NCBI GenBank assembly: GCA_944393275.1
Contig: CALXZQ010000070.1
Coordinates: 1-5,647, forward strand
Length of the DNA stretch: 5,647 bases
Direction of reading: 5' to 3'
DNA from: an uncultured Clostridia bacterium
GTDB taxonomy: Bacteria; Bacillota; Clostridia; TANB77; CAG-508
Position numbers and translations under genes: made by a program. Of the stretch, positions 1-5,306 are shown one piece after another. The notes under the pieces were generated by a model. That model did no database searches and was not told the DNA's origin. It saw only the letters and a list, made by a program, of their open reading frames with translations. How positions within the stretch are numbered: position 1 is the stretch's first letter; every line of letters begins with the position of its first letter.

Positions 1-2
1 AT

Positions 3-773
3 TTAGAAAAAGCTAAAAAAGAATTTGAAAAATATATAAATAAATATAGTAAAGATGATCCTAAAATATCCTTAAAAATAAATCATACATATGGAGTAAT
101 AAATGCTAGCGAATATATAGCTAAAGAACTTAAATTAAGTAAAGAAGATTTAGAACTTGCAAAATTGATTGCATTATTGCATGATATAGGGAGATTTGAA
201 CAAGCTAAAAGTTTTAACAACTTTGAAGATTATAAAACAGTAGATCATGCTGAATTAGGAATAGATATATTATTTAATAAAAAATTAATTAGAAACTTTA
301 TTACAGAAGATAAATATGATGATATAATATATAAGGCAATTCTAAATCATAATAAGTATGAAATAGAAGAAGGCCTTTCGAATCAAGAGTTATTGCATTC
401 AAGAATAATTAGAGATGCAGATAAATTAGATAACTTTAGAGTTAAACAATTTGAAAATATAGAAGTCTTATGTAATGTAAAAGAAAAGGATATGGGAAAA
501 GAAAATATTACCGAAAAAATATATAATGATTTTATGAATTGTAAAACTATAGTTGTATCAGAAAGAAAAACACCGATGGATCATTGGGTATCATATATAG
601 CATTTGTATTTGACTTAAACTTTATAGCTTCGTATAAATATGTAAAAGAAAAAGACTATATCCAAAAATTGGTTAATAGAATAGAATATACAAATATTGA
701 TACGAAAATGAAAATGGAAAAGATAAAAAAATGTGCAATGGACTATATTGATACAAAAATTAACAATAAATAG
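3..773 (+). CDS. HD-domain phosphohydrolase, 5'-truncated by window edge
   Basis: The frame is open from the first complete codon at nt 3, so the true start lies left of the window. An internal TTG at 165 is only an in-frame Leu, because it falls inside the HD core. Numbering from nt 3 (256 residues seen), H28 (INHTYG), H60-D61 (LLHDIGRFE) and D140 (IRDADKLDN) form the H...HD...D metal-ligand pattern of HD-superfamily hydrolases. Additional conserved-looking histidines are H82 (DHAELG) and H116 (LNHNKY), which could bind a second metal. HD proteins of this kind are soluble metal-dependent phosphohydrolases acting on nucleotides or phosphate esters, but the substrate cannot be told from sequence. 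The C-terminal roughly 110 residues are helical and charged without a motif I recognise. The next gene starts 25 nt downstream on the same strand with no hairpin between, so the two are probably co-transcribed. Confidence 0.88.
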   Translation, partial: LEKAKKEFEKYINKYSKDDPKISLKINHTYGVINASEYIAKELKLSKEDLELAKLIALLHDIGRFEQAKSFNNFEDYKTVDHAELGIDILFNKKLIRNFITEDKYDDIIYKAILNHNKYEIEEGLSNQELLHSRIIRDADKLDNFRVKQFENIEVLCNVKEKDMGKENITEKIYNDFMNCKTIVVSERKTPMDHWVSYIAFVFDLNFIASYKYVKEKDYIQKLVNRIEYTNIDTKMKMEKIKKCAMDYIDTKINNK

Positions 774-798
774 AAGATTGGAAGAGTGATATTTTATT

Positions 799-2118
799 AT
801 GCAAATTTTAGTTTTAATATTATTAATATTTTTAAATGCTTTTTTTGCAGCTTTGGAGATGGCATTTATTTCTTTAAATGATGCTAAAATTGCACTTATG
901 GCAAAGGAAGGGAATAAAAAAGCAAAAAGAATAGAAAAGTTATTAAAAACGCCGAGTAAATTCTTAGCAACGATTCAGATAGGAATAACGTTAGCAGGAT
1001 TTTTGTCAAGTGCAGTTGCAGCAGATAATTATGTAGAAGTAGTAGGACAAAAATTGTATGATATAATGCCATTTCTTAGCTTGAATATTTGGCAAACTAT
1101 AGCCTTAATAGTAATTACAGTTATATTGTCATTCTTTACATTAGTATTTGGGGAATTAGTACCAAAAAGAATAGCTATGAAATATTCAGAAAAAGTTGCT
1201 TTTTTAGGTGTAGGTGTGATAAATATAATATCTATTGTGACAGCACCTGCAGTTAAACTTTTAACATTTGTAACAAACATAGTATCAAAACTATTTGGAA
1301 TAGGTGAGCATGAAGAAGAAACTGTAACAGAAGAAGAAATTAGAATGATGGTGGATGCAGGAGAAGAAAAGGGGGCTATAAAGGGCCTTGAAAAAGAAAT
1401 GATAAACAATGTATTTGAATTCAATGATAGAGCTGTATCTGAGATAATGATTAATAGAACAGAAGTATTTGCTGTAGATATAAATACAACAATTGCTGAA
1501 TTAGATAAACAATTAATAAAAGAAGGATATAAATTTAGTAGAATTCCAGTATATGATGAAACAATCGATAATATACAAGGAGTAGTATTTGTAAAAGATA
1601 TTTTAAAAGAGCATAAAAATGCTAATACAAAAGTAGGAAAACTAGTAAGAGATACACTATTTGTACTAGAAACTAAAATGATAGACGAAGTATTTAAGGA
1701 AATGAAAGCAAAGAAAACACAAATGGCTATAGTATTAGATGAATATGGTGGAACTGCAGGAATTGTTACTATGGAAGACGTTCTAGAAGAGATAGTAGGA
1801 GACATCTATGATGAATACGACGAAATTAAATTTGAATATGAGCAAATAGATGATAATACATTTAGATTTGAAGGAACAACTCCAGTGTATGATGTAAATA
1901 AAATTATGCAAATAGAAATACCAGAAGGAGATTATGATACTTTATCAGGATTTATATTAGATCAAATAGATAGAATTCCAGAAGAAGGAGAAATGCCTGA
2001 AGTTGAAACAGAAGAAGCTGTATTTAAAGTGGAAAAATACGTAAATAGAAAGATAGAACTAGTTAAAGCTTGTAAAACTAAGAAAGTCGAAACAGAGAAT
2101 GAAGATGAAGAAGATTAA
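799..2118 (+). CDS. CNNM/CorC-HlyC family membrane protein with CBS pair
   Basis: The 439-aa product has the complete architecture of the family once annotated as hemolysins and now viewed as CNNM/CorC-type transporters, linked to Mg2+ or other cation export. Residues 1-170 are the DUF21/CNNM membrane domain with hydrophobic stretches near 1-26, 55-75, 98-128 and 135-168, including the typical FFAALEMAFISL, IQIGITLAGFLSSA and GELVPKRIA motifs. A charged linker (180-205) leads to a CBS pair at about 215-345, ending in the hallmark DEYGGTAGIVTMEDVLEEIVG (from 324). The C-terminal CorC/HlyC domain spans about 352-432 (FRFEGT, YDTLSGFI, RIPEEGE). An acidic tail (ETENEDEED) closes the protein. The length is normal for the family. 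ATG 799 follows GGAAGAG (780-786), and no better in-frame start exists upstream. It probably forms an operon with the preceding HD gene. The transported ion in this organism is not known. Confidence 0.93.
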   Translation: MQILVLILLIFLNAFFAALEMAFISLNDAKIALMAKEGNKKAKRIEKLLKTPSKFLATIQIGITLAGFLSSAVAADNYVEVVGQKLYDIMPFLSLNIWQTIALIVITVILSFFTLVFGELVPKRIAMKYSEKVAFLGVGVINIISIVTAPAVKLLTFVTNIVSKLFGIGEHEEETVTEEEIRMMVDAGEEKGAIKGLEKEMINNVFEFNDRAVSEIMINRTEVFAVDINTTIAELDKQLIKEGYKFSRIPVYDETIDNIQGVVFVKDILKEHKNANTKVGKLVRDTLFVLETKMIDEVFKEMKAKKTQMAIVLDEYGGTAGIVTMEDVLEEIVGDIYDEYDEIKFEYEQIDDNTFRFEGTTPVYDVNKIMQIEIPEGDYDTLSGFILDQIDRIPEEGEMPEVETEEAVFKVEKYVNRKIELVKACKTKKVETENEDEED

Positions 2119-2130
2119 AGATTTAATAAT

Positions 2131-2155
2131 AAATACGTAAATGTATTTTTATTGT
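2131..2155 (+). terminator. Weak hairpin after CNNM gene
   Basis: AAATAC (2131-2136) and GTATTT (2143-2148) form a 6-bp stem with loop GTAAAT, followed by TTATTG. It lies 12 nt after the CNNM stop codon. The stem is AT-rich and the T-run is interrupted, so termination would be inefficient. The stronger element downstream at 2221-2244 is the more likely end of the transcript. Confidence 0.25.
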
Positions 2156-2220
2156 AGAAGCAGTAGCAATTATAGGTCTTCAATGACTAAAGTCAATATT
2201 AGATAAAAAAGAAGAAAAAT

Positions 2221-2244
2221 AGACACGATTTTGTGTCTTTTTTT
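2221..2244 (+). terminator. Rho-independent terminator
   Basis: AGACAC (2221-2226) pairs perfectly with GTGTCT (2233-2238) around the loop GATTTT, and the stem runs into seven T (2238-2244). An A-rich stretch just 5' of the stem can pair with the T-tract past one mismatch. It separates the HD-CNNM transcription unit from the sigma-factor operon, whose ribosome binding site lies about 45 nt further on. Confidence 0.82.
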
Positions 2245-2250
2245 AAAATC

Positions 2251-2278
2251 TTGTAACAAAAAATTTTTTTTGGATACT
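2251..2278 (+). promoter_or_regulatory. Candidate promoter of ECF sigma operon
   Basis: Two readings are possible. A housekeeping promoter would be TTGTAA (2251-2256), a 16-nt spacer and GATACT (2273-2278), each box matching 4 of 6 consensus bases. An ECF-type autoregulatory promoter would be TGTAAC (2252-2257), resembling the TGAAAC -35 box of ECF sigma factors, with the -10 region around GATAC about 15 nt later. The spacer is a striking A6T8 tract (2258-2271), expected to be rigid or bent. Transcription would start near 2284, leaving a short leader before the AAAGGAGG site at 2288. Confidence 0.45.
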
Positions 2279-2302
2279 AATAAAGTGAAAGGAGGAAAAG
2301 TT

Positions 2303-2788
2303 ATGCAGAATATTGAAGATATATATATAAATTATGCACAAACAGTATATAAATACATATTCTGTTTAACAGGAGATAGAGAGATATCAGAAGAAATAGT
2401 TCAAGATACTTTTTTAGTAGCGGTAAAAGATATAAATAAGTTTAAAGGCGAATGTAAGATATCAACTTGGCTATGTCAAATTGCAAAATATATATGGTAT
2501 AAAAGATTAAAGCAATCTAAAAAATATGATGAGATACCATTAGAAAATCTAAATGAACAAGTAGCACTTGATATAAATATAGAAGATGATTTATGCGGAA
2601 AAGAGGATAGACTGAATGTCTTTAAAAAAATACAAACATTAGATGAAAATACTAGAAATGTTATGTACTTGAGAATTCTAGGAAATCTAGAATATGAAGA
2701 AATTGCAGAAATATTGGGAAAAACAGCAAGTTGGGCAAGAGTTACTTTCTTTCGAGGAAAACAAAAATTAAAGGAGGAAAATAAATGA
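2303..2788 (+). CDS. ECF-type RNA polymerase sigma factor
   Basis: The 161-aa product is a group IV sigma-70 factor with only regions 2 and 4. Region 2 spans about 5-70 and contains the signature EEIVQDTFLVAV (30-41), then FKGECKISTWLCQIAKYIW, the core-binding and -10 recognition part. Region 4 spans about 107-158, with LDENTRNVMYLRILGNLEYEEIAEILGKTASWARVTFFRGKQKL forming the helix-turn-helix for the -35 box. ATG 2303 is chosen because a full AAAGGAGG (2288-2295) sits 7 nt upstream. The frame stays open back to 2231, but that extension overlaps the terminator and leader and encodes nothing sigma-like. The stop overlaps the next start as ATGA, so the anti-sigma is translationally coupled. The expected role is to redirect RNA polymerase to a stress regulon, probably including its own operon, when released from the anti-sigma. 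Confidence 0.93.
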   Translation: MQNIEDIYINYAQTVYKYIFCLTGDREISEEIVQDTFLVAVKDINKFKGECKISTWLCQIAKYIWYKRLKQSKKYDEIPLENLNEQVALDINIEDDLCGKEDRLNVFKKIQTLDENTRNVMYLRILGNLEYEEIAEILGKTASWARVTFFRGKQKLKEENK

Positions 2789-3441
2789 AAAAGGAATGTG
2801 AAATAGTACAAGATTTGTTATTTGGATATGTAGATGGAACACTAAAAAATGCATCAAAAGAATTGGTAGATAAGCATCTAGTAGAATGTGACGAATGTAA
2901 AATGTTATTAAATGAGTTAAAAGGAGATAAAAAAGTAGAAACAGAAGATACTCAAGAAATAGATTACTTAAAGAAAATAAAACATAAAATAAATAAAAAA
3001 ACTGTAATTATAACCATAGTATCAATATTGTTAGCAATAATAGTTGTGCTTAATATAATAGTGTATTTAAATTATAGAGATTATGCAGAAGAAATGGAAA
3101 TATTTTTTAATGAAAATGTAACAGAAAAAGAGCTAGAAGATGTAAAGAATGCAGTATTGGAAACAGCTGATAATGTATATATAGAGTATAATTCAAGTAA
3201 AGATGCCCTAGAAAACTTAAAAAGACAAATGGGAGATAATGCATATCTTTTAGATGGATACGAAGAAGATAAAGAAAACATATTTCCAAGTTCATATGCA
3301 TTAAGAGCAAATTTAGATAAGATAGAAGAAATAAAAGAAAAAGTAGAGAAAATGCCAGGTGTAAAAACAGTAACTACACATACAAACATAAATCCATATA
3401 TACTTTTATATGCAGAACTTTTTCTAATAGATAATGAATAG
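2785..3441 (+). CDS. Zinc-finger anti-sigma factor with FtsX-like extracellular domain
   Basis: The 218-aa product is a single-pass membrane protein. Residues 1-45 are a zinc-binding anti-sigma (ZAS/zf-HC2) domain with potential ligands C5-x25-H31-x3-C35-x2-C38, the classical spacing. It would hold the preceding sigma factor at the membrane. A charged linker (46-72) leads to one helix at 73-96. Residues about 104-198 lie outside the cell and match the FtsX extracellular domain layout: MEIFFNENVTEKELEDVK, a conserved SSKDALENLKRQMGDNAYLLDGYE block, then NIFPSSYALR, and finally KVEKMPGVKTV. The remaining 20 residues are mildly hydrophobic (YILLYAELFLI) but too short for a normal second helix, and the FtsX permease part is absent. 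Start ATG 2785 has AAGGAGG (2771-2777) 7 nt upstream, inside the sigma gene. The zinc domain and membrane helix are clear. The FtsX assignment rests on remembered motif patterns. A sensing role is inferred. Confidence 0.88.
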   Translation: MKKECEIVQDLLFGYVDGTLKNASKELVDKHLVECDECKMLLNELKGDKKVETEDTQEIDYLKKIKHKINKKTVIITIVSILLAIIVVLNIIVYLNYRDYAEEMEIFFNENVTEKELEDVKNAVLETADNVYIEYNSSKDALENLKRQMGDNAYLLDGYEEDKENIFPSSYALRANLDKIEEIKEKVEKMPGVKTVTTHTNINPYILLYAELFLIDNE

Positions 3442-3446
3442 ATTTT

Positions 3447-3490
3447 AGATAAGCAAATTGTAGAAATACATTTGCTTATTTCTATATTTC
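3447..3490 (+). terminator. Probable terminator after sigma/anti-sigma operon
   Basis: ATAAGCAAAT (3449-3458) pairs perfectly with ATTTGCTTAT (3470-3479), and the stem extends to 3447/3481 through one G-U and one A-U pair. The loop is 11 nt, and a T-rich but interrupted tail (TTTCTATATTTCT) follows. It starts 5 nt after the anti-sigma stop codon. Position and stem length fit a terminator, but the broken U-tract may make it leaky. Confidence 0.6.
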
Positions 3491-3492
3491 TA

Positions 3493-3521
3493 TTATCAAA
3501 AGTAAATATTTATGTTATATT
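3493..3521 (+). promoter_or_regulatory. Extended -10 promoter for VanZ-like gene
   Basis: TTATCA (3493-3498, 4 of 6 to TTGACA) is followed by an exact 17-nt spacer and TATATT (3516-3521, 5 of 6 to TATAAT). The extension TG lies one base upstream (3513-3514), which is the Gram-positive extended -10 arrangement. Transcription would start near 3528, about 30 nt before the chosen start codon. In such AT-rich DNA chance matches are common. Confidence 0.5.
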
Positions 3522-3559
3522 GTTATTAAATTTTTAAATTAAAAACTATGGAGGTACAG

Positions 3560-4054
3560 ATGAAGAGTAAAATATTTAGAGGTCTATTACATTTTTCTTT
3601 TACTATTTATGTTCTAGCATTGATTTATATATTATTTGGTGGTACTAGAGCAGTATTTAATAATATGTCACTTATAGAGTATGCGAAGGTACAAATGAAC
3701 CTTATACCATTTAAAACTATTACAGAGTTTATAACTGCCTTAATGGAAAATAGAATTAACACCAATATAGTTGTAGAAAATATATTAGGAAATTTGTTGA
3801 TGTTTCTTCCAATGGGAATATATTTGCCAATATATTTAAAGAATAAGATAAGTATTAAAAAGTTTATAATAATAATGTTAATATTATTTATAGGAGTGGA
3901 ACTTGTACAACTTTTAACAAAGAGAGGGGCTTTTGATGTTGATGATTTAATATTAAATTTAGCTGGTAGCATCATAGGATATGGAATATATAGAATAAAG
4001 TTCGTCCAAAAAATAATAGAAGAATATCTATTTCCCACTACAATCAAGAGTTGA
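3560..4054 (+). CDS. VanZ-like family membrane protein
   Basis: The 164-aa product has hydrophobic segments near 8-27, 70-93, 99-119 and 127-147, and the characteristic VanZ-like motifs: NLIPFKTI (47-54), ENILGNLLMFLPMGIYLP (73-90) and ELVQLLTKRGAFDVDDLILNLAG (from 114). VanZ gives low-level teicoplanin resistance in enterococci. Most chromosomal homologues have no assigned role beyond a possible link to envelope biology, so a resistance function should not be assumed. An ATG at 3548 is also in frame, but it overlaps the GGAGGT site (3550-3555) that serves ATG 3560 and has no Shine-Dalgarno of its own. The gene has its own promoter candidate and no terminator after it. Its last 27 nt overlap the convergent minus-strand gene. 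A functional tie to the neighbouring sigma operon is possible but not shown. Confidence 0.9.
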   Translation: MKSKIFRGLLHFSFTIYVLALIYILFGGTRAVFNNMSLIEYAKVQMNLIPFKTITEFITALMENRINTNIVVENILGNLLMFLPMGIYLPIYLKNKISIKKFIIIMLILFIGVELVQLLTKRGAFDVDDLILNLAGSIIGYGIYRIKFVQKIIEEYLFPTTIKS

Positions 4055-4183
4055 AATTGTTGCTAAAGTATCACCTAATTGAGTAAATATAGCAGCTAAA
4101 ATATTTATCTCATCTTGAGACCTACCTTTAGCAATAGCACAAGCTAAACCAGAAATAAATGTTACAAATTCACAAGAATTCAC
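4028..4183 (-). CDS. Small conserved protein, DUF6774-like
   Basis: Reading the minus strand, GTG at 4183-4181 opens a 51-codon frame ending in TAG at 4030-4028. A good AGAGGTG (4195-4189) lies 7 nt upstream, which supports the start. The product begins MNSCEFVTFISGLACAIAKG and continues with DEINILAAIFTQLGDTLATIS, ending in a Cys-containing tail (LDCSGK). I recall short Clostridia proteins with this same pattern (SCE.VT...ACAIAK...DE...LAA.F.QLGDTLATI), which I believe are the DUF6774 family. The family number is from memory. It has two hydrophobic helix-like halves and cysteines at 4, 15 and 48. No function is known to me. It converges on the VanZ-like gene with a 27-nt coding overlap and diverges from the PRTase-like gene. 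The GTG start and short length make it easy to miss. Confidence 0.8.
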   Translation of the reverse strand: MNSCEFVTFISGLACAIAKGRSQDEINILAAIFTQLGDTLATISTLDCSGK

Positions 4184-4280
4184 TAAATCACCTCTTTAGA
4201 ATAATATATGTAACAGAATATATATGTGTGAAATAAATTTAAAATAGAAAAATATTAATAATACTTTATGGAGGTAAAAA
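4184..4280. promoter_or_regulatory. Divergent intergenic region with both ribosome binding sites
   Basis: This 97-bp stretch separates the minus-strand small gene from the plus-strand PRTase-like gene and must carry their promoters if both are expressed independently. It holds AGAGGTG on the minus strand (4195-4189) and GGAGGT on the plus strand (4270-4275). A plus-strand -10 candidate is TAAAAT (4240-4245) without a convincing -35. On the minus strand TATATT occurs at 4222-4217 and 4208-4203, again without a strong -35. Alternating AT sequence (4203-4225) limits any firm call. Confidence 0.3.
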
Positions 4281-4877
4281 ATGAAATATATTTATACTGA
4301 AAAAGATTTAGATATGATATCTTGGGATAGAATAAATAAATTTATAAATAAGATATATAAAGATGTAAGTAATTATTTAAAAGAAAAAGAACTAACGATT
4401 AGGTATATAGTACCAATATTAAGAGGAGGCGGAGTGCCAGCTATAATGCTTTCACATATGTTTAATGTTATAGATATGTTGCCAATTCAATTAAAATATA
4501 ACAATAAAATAGGCAAGATTGAAACAAAAGTCGGATTTGATTATCTAGAAAACAAAATAATAAAGGAAAATGAATGTATCTTATTAGTAGAAGGAAATCA
4601 TGTTACAGGTAAAACTGCTAATATTGCTGTAGATATGATAAGAAATAAATTTGGAGAGAATACAAAAATAATATATGTTTCACTTACTAGAGACTATACA
4701 TATAAAGATAGTGTGAAAAATGTATGTTTTACTACTTGGGCTATGACCACAAATGAAACAAAAGAACTCCAAGAAAAAGAGTGTAAAAAATTAGGAATTA
4801 ATTATAATCTAGTATCTGTATATCCATGGGAAAGTCCAGAAGAAGAATTGAAAGAATTAAACAAAGAGGGAGAATAA
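4281..4877 (+). CDS. Phosphoribosyltransferase-like protein with atypical PRPP loop
   Basis: The 198-aa product has the fold signature of type I phosphoribosyltransferases. YIVPILRGGGVPAIMLSHMF (42-61) corresponds to the pyrophosphate loop region. ECILLVEGNHVTGKTANIA (98-116) is at the place of the PRPP-binding motif. VSVYPWES (178-185) resembles the PWE ending of purine-type PRTases. Such enzymes transfer a base to PRPP or run the reverse reaction. The PRPP motif is unusual: families normally show two acidic residues followed by hydrophobic residues, while here E104 is followed by G-N-H before V-T-G-K-T. The protein may therefore be a divergent enzyme or a PRPP or nucleotide sensor, and the base substrate cannot be named. 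ATG 4281 has GGAGGT (4270-4275) 5 nt upstream. An out-of-frame ATG at 4268 overlaps that site. The stop is 1 nt before the next ATG, indicating an operon. Confidence 0.8.
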   Translation: MKYIYTEKDLDMISWDRINKFINKIYKDVSNYLKEKELTIRYIVPILRGGGVPAIMLSHMFNVIDMLPIQLKYNNKIGKIETKVGFDYLENKIIKENECILLVEGNHVTGKTANIAVDMIRNKFGENTKIIYVSLTRDYTYKDSVKNVCFTTWAMTTNETKELQEKECKKLGINYNLVSVYPWESPEEELKELNKEGE

Positions 4878-4878
4878 G

Positions 4879-5160
4879 ATGACAAGAAGATTAAAAATAA
4901 TATTAATTATTATATTGTTATTAATTATTATGGAACTTATTTTCTTTATAGTAGATTATAACAGGGTAAAGCAACAAGAACCACCCATTTTTTGTATAAA
5001 AACGGCAGTATATAGAGATGGAGGTACAGAAGAATATTTAGGATTAGGATATAAAGTAATAAACTTCAATATATTAGAAGGATATGATGAAATAAAAATA
5101 GGAACTTGGTTTATGTCATATGACGACTTTTTAAATGAGAATGGAAAAAGCAAAAATTAA
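4879..5160 (+). CDS. Small membrane-anchored protein of unknown function
   Basis: The 93-aa product starts with a positively charged MTRRLK and one strong hydrophobic helix (5-26), with no cleavage site or lipobox that I can see. The rest is probably outside the cell. The compact external part contains PPIFCIKTAVYRDGGTEEYLG (from 35), then GLGYKVINFN (55-64) and IKIGTWFMSYDD (72-83). I recall the pattern P.FCI....Y.DGGT..Y.GLGYKVI and K(I/V)GTWF from several unnamed Clostridia proteins, so it is probably a conserved family, but I cannot name it. GAGGGAG (4866-4872) gives a ribosome binding site 6 nt before the ATG, within the end of the PRTase-like gene, and the genes are 1 nt apart, so translation is likely coupled. 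No clear terminator follows. Confidence 0.78.
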   Translation: MTRRLKIILIIILLLIIMELIFFIVDYNRVKQQEPPIFCIKTAVYRDGGTEEYLGLGYKVINFNILEGYDEIKIGTWFMSYDDFLNENGKSKN

Positions 5161-5207
5161 ATATACAAGTTTATATCCATCTGATGATGCAGAATTCTAA
5201 AGAAAAT

Positions 5208-5213
5208 TATAAT
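5208..5213 (+). promoter_or_regulatory. Consensus -10 box upstream of XRE gene
   Basis: TATAAT here matches the housekeeping -10 consensus exactly. No good -35 box is found 16-18 nt upstream (the 17-nt position reads TGATGC), so the promoter might need an activator or be weak. Transcription would begin near 5220, inside the palindrome described next, leaving a leader of roughly 85 nt. Confidence 0.4.
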
Positions 5214-5242
5214 ATAAACTATTAGTTTATATAACTAAACTA
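5212..5242. repeat. Palindromic operator-like repeat cluster
   Basis: ATATAAACTA (5212-5221) and TAGTTTATAT (5223-5232) are perfect inverted arms around a single central T. A third half-site TAAACTA (5236-5242) repeats the left half-site (5215-5221) with a start-to-start distance of 21 bp, two DNA turns. A central base of one and the lack of a T-tract argue against a terminator. The cluster overlaps the -10 box and predicted transcription start, the usual place for a repressor, and lies upstream of an XRE-type regulator. Confidence 0.5.
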
Positions 5243-5306
5243 ACTGTCGGTTTTAAATTTTCAATTAAAGATGTTAAATAGAATTAATAATTAAGGAGGT
5301 ATTGAT

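Noticed and set aside
1029..1805. Long minus-strand open frame opposite the CNNM gene
   Set aside because: It is a Ser/Thr/Ile-rich shadow of a clearly conserved plus-strand gene, with no recognisable motif.
2184..2195. TGACT-aa-AGTCA palindrome as an operator
   Set aside because: A single 5-bp arm pair in the intergenic region before the terminator has no second copy in the window and no promoter at the right place.
2231..2302. N-terminal extension of the sigma factor frame
   Set aside because: The extra 24 codons run through the terminator T-tract and promoter region, lack a ribosome binding site and encode no sigma sequence. AAAGGAGG sits correctly for ATG 2303.
3560..4054. VanZ-like gene as a glycopeptide resistance determinant
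   Set aside because: No vanA/vanH/vanX or regulatory van genes are nearby, and most VanZ-like proteins in Clostridia are chromosomal with no shown resistance role.
4209..4238. Second TGTAAC box upstream of the PRTase-like gene as an ECF target
   Set aside because: The -10 position reads GAAATA rather than GATACT, and TGTAAC also appears by chance inside coding regions of this AT-rich DNA.
4268..4300. Ten-codon frame overlapping the start of the PRTase-like gene
   Set aside because: Its ATG overlaps the Shine-Dalgarno site of the real gene and has none of its own, so a leader peptide is unsupported.
5161..5176. ATATA/TATAT hairpin after the 93-aa gene as terminator
   Set aside because: A 5-bp all-AT stem without a following T-run would not terminate transcription.
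5135..5200. Short plus-strand frame reading MRMEKAKIKYTSLYPSDDAEF
   Set aside because: It overlaps the end of the 93-aa gene in another frame, has no ribosome binding site and resembles nothing I know. It could be a frameshifted tail, but the 93-aa protein looks complete.
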